A stretch of DNA of 64,000 bases, from assembly GCF_030272615.1 (NCBI RefSeq), contig NC_081405.1, positions 475,668,008 through 475,732,007 on the forward strand. Direction: 5' to 3'. The notes beneath the pieces were generated by a model. That model worked only from the letters and a program-made list of their open reading frames with translations, was not told where the DNA came from and did not search any database. Within the stretch, counting starts at the first letter, position 1; every line of letters begins with the position of its first letter. Made by a program: the position numbers and the translations under genes. Positions 56,090-64,000 of the stretch are shown in pieces. This DNA is from Cryptomeria japonica. Lineage: Eukaryota > Streptophyta > Pinopsida > Cupressales > Cupressaceae.

Positions 56090-58802
56090 GTCCCTAAGAG
56101 GTTGATATTCGCTTGTCAACGTGGTTCACTATTTCCCCCTCTACAATGACATTCTTCTCTCTATTCTTGAGGATGTTGTTGGTTGTATCCAAATGAAAAT
56201 AGATCAAGAATATGGCAAGCTTCTCAACCACGTGTTTTCAATAGATGAAATTGATGAAGCCCTTTAGTGTATGGACTTTGAAAAAAGGCCTAAGAATTGA
56301 TGGGCTTTTGATGGAATTTTACAAAGCTCTTTGGCCCCACATTCAAGAGGATTTTTATAAAGTTTTTCTTGAATAAATTGTTATTGAAGATCGTAAGAAA
56401 ATATAATTAAGAAAGGGTTGATCAAGCTTATTTACAAAGGTAAAGATGAGGATACCATTAATGGACAATGACCTATAACCCTCCTCAACACTTCAACATA
56501 TAAAATCATTGCTAAACTATTGGCATGAAGAATTAAGTACATCCAGATCAAGCTATTGTTTGTCTAGAGCAGATAATTCTTAGGAGGAAGAATTATCTTA
56601 AACAACTTGGTTCTCACATGGGAAGCAATTTAATGGGTTCAACAATCTACTTAGGATGCTCTTATTATAAATCTTAACTTTGATAAATCCTACGAGTGCT
56701 TTTGTTGGCCCTTCAATCTTAAAATGTTAAAATTGCTTGGATTTAGCCCAAAAAATTGTGAACAAATTAACATGTTATTTATGGATATGAATGGTAGAGA
56801 GATAGCTAATGGTGTTCACTCTCTTGGATTCCCCTTACAAAAATCCATTCACCAAGGTTGTATCCTTGCACCTTTTCTTTGTGTCCTTGTTGTCGATGCT
56901 CTTAGATATCATTTTCAACATGCACTCGCCAATGGCCTAATTTAAGGTATCGAACTTCCGGAAAGTGAGTACTTAACTCTCATTTTGTAGATGAAAACAT
57001 GTTTTACATTAAAAACTCATTAGAGGAAGTGACTTATACTCTTTCCATATTGAAACTTTTGTGTACTATGTTAGGCTCTATGTTGGCCATGCATAAAATT
57101 GAATTCATAATGACACATCTGAAAACATGGTTTCCATTAAAAACTTATTAGAGAAAGTGACTTATACTCTTTCCATATTGAAACTTTTTTGTACCATGTT
57201 AGGCTCTATGTTGGCCATGCATAAAATTGAATTCATAATGACACATCCCAACCCTTGGCCACCTTGGATCCCTAATGAACTATGAGAGGTGAAGCATGGC
57301 ATTATCACAAGGTTCCTTGGGACCCCCTTTAGCATTCGAGTCTCACTCAAAGAAATGTGGAAATGATTATTGTCTAAAATTAAAAAAATAAACTCCCTTA
57401 ATTGGACAATATATTTCTATCTAGGACTAGAAGAATTCAAGTTTCTAACAAAATTCTCCTAGCTAGCCATGCTTAGATCTCCTATTTTTGGCTTCCCTCT
57501 AAGAATTGTTATAAGTAGCTGACTTGATTAATCGAGAACTTCCTTTGGGCTAAGTGAGGAAATAAAAAAGGCTTACCTTCCACTTCGTGAATTCACTACA
57601 TTCAACTAAAAGATAGAGGAGGGTTGGGAATCATATGTATTTATACTTAAGGAATTTCTCTCGCAAATAAATGGATTGTAAGGGTCTTGGATGGTGATGC
57701 TCCTTGGAAAGACGTAGTTTGCCATCATATTCAATCTGTAACTATTGGCCATTCCTAAGACTTGGTAAATTAGTAGGATAAGCTTCTTTTTGCCCCTTAT
57801 ATTTTAAAACTCATGGTTCTACCTCTTTCAATTCCATTTGGAGTGCTTGGAAAACTAATTAATTTTTTTTATCTTTGTATTATTAAACCTTGAGTCGTGG
57901 CTTAAGTTTTGCCTCCTCCATTTGGTGGAACTGCTTGATGAACAGTAAGACAATGTTCCTCTTGCTAATATCAAAATCTTAAAGGTAAACATCTATTTGA
58001 AAAAGACATTCATCTTTTTTGAGACTTTTGGGATACCATTATATTTAATTTGAAATCATGGCAACAACTCAAGTCTCAATTAAGGATTTCCAATTTAGAA
58101 AAGATTTTACTCCAAAAATTCCAATAATTAGTAGTTGTTAAACATTATTGTCTAATGTCCACTACTTGCCATGATAAATTACTTAATTAGAAATGATCCA
58201 ACAGTAAAAAATTTCAAGTATCCTCTCTCAAAACTATCTATAGACAACTTCTTCCTTTAATATCTGAGTCTCCTTCTCATTACCTTAAATGACACTACAA
58301 GTTTAGTCGATCTAGATGGAACAAGTTAAACTCTCTCATTTGGAGGTCTAAATATGATGGTCAAGCCCAATTGATTTCTTAGAAGTTTTGCATGTGTAGG
58401 TCCCCATTGGTAATTGACTCTCCTTCATCTCTCCTCTCCTTCATGTTTCTTCTATACAAATAGGATTCTATCAAAAATACATTCTAGCTCTACTCCCATC
58501 CCCAACACCTTTGGAGCTCTCTCTTCTCCACTCTCCCCACTCTATTTCCTTAGATTCATTCATGGAGAATGACACTTCTTGGACTTTCCCCACGTCACAA
58601 TTTCATTAACTAGGCCTTTAAACACATAATCCTTAAGCACATCTAGAGATTTTGATGTTTGGTTGCCTTTTGTCACACTTTCTATTTCCTTCAAATTGAA
58701 GCTCTGATTCTCTTTGTGAATTTCTTCCCCCATATCCTCCTTTTGTAATGTTCTCTCCAAACTAACCTTAGGCTTAAAAAACCTTGGTTGACCTACAAGC
58801 TT
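56090..58802 (+). mobile_element. LINE copy 2: ORF2 remnant
   Basis: Broken frames give, in order, the plant LINE reverse transcriptase landmarks: FSIDEIDEAL, MEFYKALWPHIQEDF, LIKLIYKGK, PITLLNTSTYKIIAKLLA, and at 56724-56945 the strand with HQGCILAPFL and VVDALRYHF (the usual RQGCPLSPLLF position). 57290-58786 is the C-terminal part shared with LINE copy 1. No endonuclease domain was recognised. It ends at a copia LTR at 58803. Confidence 0.75.
57000..57250. repeat. 128-bp tandem duplication inside LINE copy 2
   Basis: GGCTCTATGTTGGCCATGC at 57074 recurs at 57202. Both units are nearly identical from ACATTAAAAACT to ATAATGACACATC. Confidence 0.9.
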
Positions 58803-59252
58803 TGTGAGATTTTGCCAAGATAAAGGGCACAATGAAAAGTATAAAAGAGAGACAAAAGAATGACAAGAACAAACTGTATTCTCATCAATATGCAAATGAT
58901 CAACTGGATTAACCAATATAATGAATATAGGCCTTCTTATATAGGCAAGGCCATATGGATGTACGAGCACACAATCGTGACATGTGGCTCAATGAGAAAC
59001 AAGGGTAGGTAAGAAATACTAGGGATAGGTAGGAGAAATAATATAATATTCCACGAGAGGTGGATGACGCACCGAATGTGGAGTGTAATAGCAAAATAAG
59101 ACCACAAAAGGTGGAATTTCTCCTACAAGCTATATCCCTATGTGCACACTTCCCTAAGTGTCTCAAATCCAAACTACAAAGAGATGCATAATCCTAAGTT
59201 AACTTAAGTAAAGTGTAATAATATCCATAATGAATATTTATTCACACCAACA
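58803..59252 (-). repeat. 3' LTR of element H
   Basis: About 450 bp, starting on the minus strand with TGTTGGTGTGAATAAA and ending ..ATCTCACA. It has a TATA motif (CTATATAAGAAGG near 58945). It inserted within 20 bp of the point in LINE copy 1 where the solo LTR F inserted. Confidence 0.75.
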
Positions 59253-59529
59253 CCCCACCTTAAGGGCAACTTAGGGGAATGAAGACTCAAGTCAACAATG
59301 CAAGATGGGTCTCGGCTACTAGGCCATGAGAGGTACCCATGTACAATATGCAAATGCAAGCAAAACTATGCAATGCAATCTCTCACAAACGGAGAAAGGG
59401 AGAAAACCCAGTGGGAAAAAGCTCCGCCCCAAAAGAGAGATGAATGTACAAAAGACTCTCAAAGAAGAAGGACAAAACCTCAAAGAGGAAAAAGCCCCCC
59501 CATAAGAGAGGAAGGAGAAGTCAGCTGAC

Positions 59530-60942
59530 CCCCCCTAATGAGACATCCCGCACCCCCAAGAGAGCTTGCAACTGCTGGAACTTACTCTCGGTGAAAGGTT
59601 TGGTGAATATGTCTACAACCTACTTCGTTGTAGGACAGTACTGCAAATCAATGACCTACTCCTGAATCAGCTCTTGAATATAGTGCATATGGATCTCGAT
59701 GTGTTTGGTCTGCTAGTGCTAGATTAGGCTCTTCGATATTGCAATAGCACTCTGATTGTCGCAATGTAGAACTGTCGGCTGTGGAGTGGTGAACCCAAAC
59801 TCTGTGAGAATCTGTTGAAGCCAAATGGTCTTAGTCGCTGCGTTAACAACTCCTTGATATTCAGCATCAGTCGAAGAGAGAACAATAGAATGTTGCTTCT
59901 TCCTCTACCAACAAATGGGGCACGAACCAAGGTGGAAACTGTAACTTGAAGTAGACTTACAATCATCAAGATCGCCAGCCCAATCAGAGTCTGTGTAACG
60001 AACCAAGCGAAGTCTTGTGCCTGCTGCATAGTGAATCCCATAGTGATGTGTACCCTGGATGTAATGAAGGATGCATTTGGTGTCTTTCCAATGAAGCTCA
60101 TGTGGTTCCTACATGAAGTGAGAAACCATGCCAACCGCAAATGAAATATCAGGGCGTGTATGAGTCAAGTAGATGAGACTACCCACAAGCTGACGATACA
60201 ATGTGGCATCAATTGGTGGAGAAGAACACTGAGCCTCAAGCTTGACTCCTGAAAGAAAGGGAGTTGGTGTAGGCTTACAATCAGCCATATGAAAGCCTGC
60301 AAGTAGATCAAGAGCATACTTGGGCTGCGATAGTGTAATCCCGGAAGGTGACTGTGAAATCTCTATCCCGAGAAAGTAGTGCAAAAGACCCAAGTCAGTC
60401 ATAGCAAATCTGTCATGCAAAGAATATTTGACCCTGCTAATGATGGATGTGGTGCCCCCTGTAATGATCAAATCATCAACATAGAGCACAAGTATCAAGT
60501 GAGAGTCATCCTGTCATAGAATGTAGACATTTGGATCGGAATGACACCTGGTGAACCCTGCTGAGAGAAGAAAGGAATCCATCTTGGCGTACCAAGCCCT
60601 GGGGGCCTGCTTAAGGCCATAGAGAGATTTCCTTAGTCTGCAAACCAAGGAAGTATCCTGGACGAAACCCTGTGGCTGCTCCATATAAATCTCCTCATCA
60701 AGATCACCATGAAGAAAAGCACTCTTCACATCCATTTGATGTACAACCCAACCATGAGCTGCAACAATAGCAAGTGTTAAGCGAATGGAATTCATCTTGG
60801 CTACGGGCGCAAAGGTCTCAGTATAGTCAACACCTGGAATTTGAGAGAAACCTTTCACAACAAGTCGAGCCTTATACTTATCATCATCTATCACTTTGAC
60901 AATGTATCCAATTGGTGGCTCATGTTTATCACATGGTTGTTT
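59530..60942 (-). pseudogene. Copia reverse transcriptase-RNase H, broken by stops only
   Basis: A single minus-strand frame runs through the whole region, interrupted by in-frame stops (for example near 60513 and 60107) but with little or no frameshift. RT landmarks in order are KARLVVKGFSQ, DVKSAFLHGDLDE, LYGLKQAPRAWY and LVLYVDDLIITG (intact YVDD). RNase H landmarks are YTDSDWAGD, SSTDAEY and HCDNQSAI, so the catalytic acids are present. The C-terminal part has DIFTKP. Open frames in other phases over 59724-60140 are shadows. It copied the element's RNA when intact. Confidence 0.85.
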
Positions 60943-60945
60943 ATT

Positions 60946-61231
60946 CTTGCCCTAATTTTATCCTAGCCTCACTAGGCCACCTGCCTGAGTTAATCACTTT
61001 GACAAATTATTCAATCAACAACATATATTTATTATCCTGAACCTGTCATCTTATCCTTGTTTCTTCCAGCCTTTCTTTCTTTTTGAGAGATTGTTTGCAA
61101 TTTTTCAAAAAAAATTCACCCAATCTCTTGAGGGGGCATATTACTCTCATACTAGGGCAAATGTTGTATCAATTAATCTTATTTTCTTTGAGCCAACAGG
61201 ACAAGCTGCATTGTCTCAAAAGGGGGCAAAA
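60946..61231 (+). mobile_element. 3' internal end of a gypsy-like element
   Basis: Non-coding sequence ends in the polypurine tract AAAAGGGGGCAAAA directly before an LTR start. The end resembles the matching part of element D (about 13740-13762). Confidence 0.55.
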
Positions 61232-61970
61232 TGTAGACACCTAAAATTGTCCTAGCCTAATTAAATAAATATTTTATTTATTTAATTATTATATCTTAAG
61301 TCCTCTATTAATTAAATAAATTATTCATTTAATTCATTCATTCATTAATCCTCTTCTAGCCTTTCCTCATTTAAATAAATGTTTTATTTATTTAATTGGT
61401 CTCACTTCTTCTCTTAATTAAATATATTTTTATTTATTTAAATAGATTCATTATCTTTTTATCCCATGATACTTGGCATTCATCTCTTAATTTTCCTTTA
61501 GCCACCCTTTCATATTTTATTATTTCTTATACCTACCCCTTAATCCTAGCTGACCATTTATCTTTTCACCTCTTAATCCTATCCCTTCATTTCTAAGGTC
61601 TCTCTCTATATAAGAGGATCCTTTCATCCTTATCAACCCTAACTAATACGATCATATCCCTAACAACAAGTGAAATAAATCTTCATGTGATCAAGGAATC
61701 AAGCATCTACACAACCACAAACAATTCTTTTTTGAGATCTTGTTCACAATACAAAATCTGAGAGCAATCATATCTAGCAAGATCAATGGAGATCAAACCC
61801 TACTAAGCATGTGAATGGTATGATCTTTCATGTTTTTAAAATTTTGCATGTTTTAGGTTCTTCATTGGTGTATGGTGGATTCTTAATTGTAGAACTAGGG
61901 TTTTATGTGGTTGGATCTTTCTTGATTTTATAATAGTTTAATCTTCCAAATTTTACCGTATATAGGCACA
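61232..61970 (+). repeat. 3' LTR of a gypsy-like element (D family)
   Basis: It starts TGTAGACACCTAAAATTG and ends ..ATAGGCACA. It has repeated AAATAAAT/ATTTATTT blocks (61260-61440) and a TATA motif (CTCTATATAAGAGG near 61603). The 5' part of the element is missing. Confidence 0.65.
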
Positions 61971-63205
61971 ATGATTGATTGGAAATTGATTTATGATAAT
62001 AGATCTATAGATTCTAAATGACTCTCTAGATAAGTGTTTGAACCTAATTCTAAGATAATATAAATGTAAAATGAGGAATATTAAGGATATGCATCCTATG
62101 AGACCTAAGAGATTATAAGTAGATTTTTTTATCGCAAAAGAGACAATATGACCTTTCACAGTTTACCTTATGATTTTCTGAATGAGCACCTATTGTTATG
62201 CGGGATGAATGTGAAATGACAGACTGATAAATATAAAATTCTGATAGGACCAATGTGAAACACATATAGGATGAATGCAAAATGGTAGCTACATTAATGC
62301 GAAAACCTAACTGATCTAATGCAAAAATCTGTTTTTTATTTATTTTCAATTTATGAAATTTTGATTTTTTTCCTAGAATGTTTCCTATGATCAATAAATT
62401 GTGAAATTCTAGACACTCATACAACAGTATGGTTGAAATAACATGCACAATCAAGCACAAATCCTAGGTTGGCTAGGACAATATTTGTTAGGTTCCCATT
62501 GCAGATATATTTGAGCAGCACTTATTCAGAGTGGATAGCTTAGAAGTTTGGTAGCACTGGCTCCCCCACCACAACACTCACTTCTAAAGCATACCAAACT
62601 TCAAATTCCCAAAGTCCCAAAGATCTAGAGGAATTTTCTATCTCTACTTTGAACTACAAGAATGTGGGATGGCTTTAGAGGTCCAACCTCCTGTGCCAAC
62701 AAATAAAAGGTTTTTGGCTACTAAAAAAAATGGTTTGTAGTAAGGGCATCCGTTCAGGTGGCCAACATGCGACATTTTACTCAATTAATAGGTCTCCCAA
62801 CCCTTGTGGGTTCTTACACACCACTATGTGGATTTCATATCACACAAATATTGAGGGAGGCATATGTATATTGGCTCGGAAGAAGCTTGGCTTTAGCTTG
62901 TTACTACTTGGGTCATTCCCTCACACCTGACCTTTAAGGGCTTCTTAGGAGGTAAGCCCACTAAGGGTTAAACACAAATGAGCCTAGTGCTCCAAAGATA
63001 GAAAACACTAATTTATTTTATACACCAAACAAAGTGTTATCTATCTAAAAGTCACAGACAATCCTAATTACCCCTACAAACCAAAAGTGTTAGTAGTTTT
63101 AGATTAAGTCTTGGACTACTTGTGTGTTTTTATCCTCCAAAATTTGCTTGCCACATGCTGAAAATGAAACAATAGTTACAAAAATCAAAATTACGACATC
63201 ATAAA
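61971..63205. other. Intergenic, nothing recognised
   Basis: No supported gene. Between 62195 and 62335 a motif like GATGAATGCAAAATG recurs loosely. Short frames near 62113-62460 and 62730-62930 have no family features. Confidence 0.5.
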
Positions 63206-63206
63206 T

Positions 63207-63230
63207 TATATATATATATATATATATATA
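63207..63230. repeat. (TA)12 microsatellite
   Basis: An uninterrupted TA run next to the minisatellite that follows. Confidence 0.9.
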
Positions 63231-63480
63231 AACTTGCTAAAAATAGAAATCTGCTAAATATGGAAACCTACTAAAAACGGAAATCTACCAAATTTAGAAA
63301 CATGCTAAAAACAAAAACTTGTAAAATTTAGAAACCTACTAAAAACAAAAACCTAGTAAAATAAAATAAAAATAAAAGAACCTGCCAAATTTAGAAACCC
63401 GCTAAAAAAGAAAAACCTGCCAAATTTAGAAACCTGCTAAAACTGAAAAACTTGCCAAATTTAGAAACTTGCTAAAAATG
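63231..63480. repeat. Minisatellite with alternating half-units of about 17 bp
   Basis: Two half-units alternate: a GAAACCTGCTAAAAAC type and a GAAACCTGCCAAATTTA type, giving a period of about 34 bp, with roughly seven periods. It has no coding content. Confidence 0.8.
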
Positions 63481-64000
63481 ACCAACTTTTTTTTTGTAAA
63501 TGCACAATTGTTATGGAAGATGCAAAATTGTTAGGGCGAGTGTGAAAATATGGACACGTTTGCAACATTTCGTACCTATAACCTACAAATACACACAAAA
63601 TGCAAAAATTAGAAGATTGTTCACATTGGGATCACCAAATGTTTTGCAAGAAATATTAGCATAATTAAATAGCTTATCAGATTAACAACAAAAATCCAAT
63701 CTAATTAACAAATTTGTAAACACAATGAATGTTTATCTGAATCAATAAAGCATGAAAATAATTCAATTAAAAACTCCCTTATAGAATCGACATATCACTT
63801 CCATTGCTCTTCTCAACTCTCATGGTTAAATGGCTCCCAGAGTCATGCTTGAAAACCTGCATAATGATGAGACAAGAAATTCAAAGATAGTGGTTGATGA
63901 AAATAGGAGAATGATGCTGAATTTATAGAAATTGGAAGGAAAATTGAATGGTTTGGATTGATATACAGACTGAATAGATCAATGGTTAATATTAATTGAG
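63481..64000. other. AT-rich end of the window, nothing recognised
   Basis: No gene, repeat boundary or RNA gene was identified here. Confidence 0.5.

Larger units (their letters stand above)
58803..60945 (-). mobile_element. Element H: 5'-truncated Ty1/copia element
   Basis: Read on the minus strand: RT and RNase H (60942-59530), polypurine tract (AAGGTGGGG near 59260-59253) and the 3' LTR (59252-58803). Gag, protease, integrase and the 5' LTR are missing. The break at about 60945 adjoins gypsy-type sequence. Confidence 0.85.

Noticed and set aside
59724..60140. Separate 138-codon minus-strand ORF
   Set aside because: It is an out-of-phase shadow of the copia RNase H frame, which carries the DSDWAGD and STDAEY motifs.
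1..64000. Bacterial or organellar origin, tRNA or rRNA genes
   Set aside because: Plant LTR and LINE signatures cover most of the window. The tRNA-like matches are retroelement primer sites only.

Overview
This window looks like nuclear DNA of a seed plant with a repeat-rich genome. It holds one clear host gene, a PR-4 (hevein + barwin) gene at 54050-54679 on the minus strand. Almost everything else is nested or decayed retrotransposon sequence of plant type: primer binding sites complementary to initiator tRNA-Met, Ty1/copia and Ty3/gypsy pol domains, and plant LINE ORF2 remnants. The very long decayed elements and their nesting fit a gymnosperm-sized genome, but the species is not proven by the sequence.

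Layout. 1-720 is a second copy of the PR-4 locus flanks from which the gene itself is missing. 721-2804 is AT-rich non-coding DNA with a 120-bp foldback and a tandem duplication. 2805-9815 is element A, a copia-type non-autonomous element (minus strand) with a zinc-knuckle gag and a large accessory ORF but no pol. Its 5' LTR is broken at 9816 by element E, a relative of which only the 3' LTR and the accessory-ORF tail remain. From about 11060 to 13774, and again at 38504-40027, lies element D, a non-coding gypsy-like remnant. Element B (13775-38503), another gag-plus-accessory element, sits in D's 3' LTR. Element C (18142-36095), a decayed Ty3/gypsy element of 17.95 kb flanked by an exact 5-bp target duplication (AAACC), sits inside B's accessory ORF.

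Element C is the most unusual object here. Its LTRs are about 6.0 and 5.8 kb. Each carries a long accessory reading frame in what appears to be U3, and two clusters of palindromes centred on TTTAAA. Its pol order is PR, an extra RVT_3-type RNase H, RT, the usual RNase H, integrase.

40097-40624 is an unrecognised 175-codon ORF. 42660-53092 holds a LINE copy split by a probable TIR element. That element in turn carries element G (44060-49983; gypsy, target duplication GATTT), which has an intact-looking 953-codon gag-protease ORF but has lost all of pol. The LINE tail also carries a solo LTR (51853-52986, duplication CCTTG) whose empty site is visible in a second LINE copy at 58782-58786. The PR-4 locus follows at 53093-55450. 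After it come the second LINE (about 56090-58802), a 5'-truncated copia element (58803-60945, minus), the 3' end of another gypsy element (60946-61970), and AT-rich DNA with microsatellites to the end.

How the parts relate. The elements record a relative order: A is interrupted by E; D receives B; B receives C; LINE copy 1 receives the TIR element, which receives G; separately LINE copy 1 receives the solo LTR. A, B and E share one accessory protein family that ends a few hundred bases before the polypurine tract, and a conserved inverted repeat that spans the polypurine tract/LTR junction. C may encode a distant relative of that protein, but inside its LTR. Nearly all retroelement frames except G's gag are broken by stops and frameshifts.
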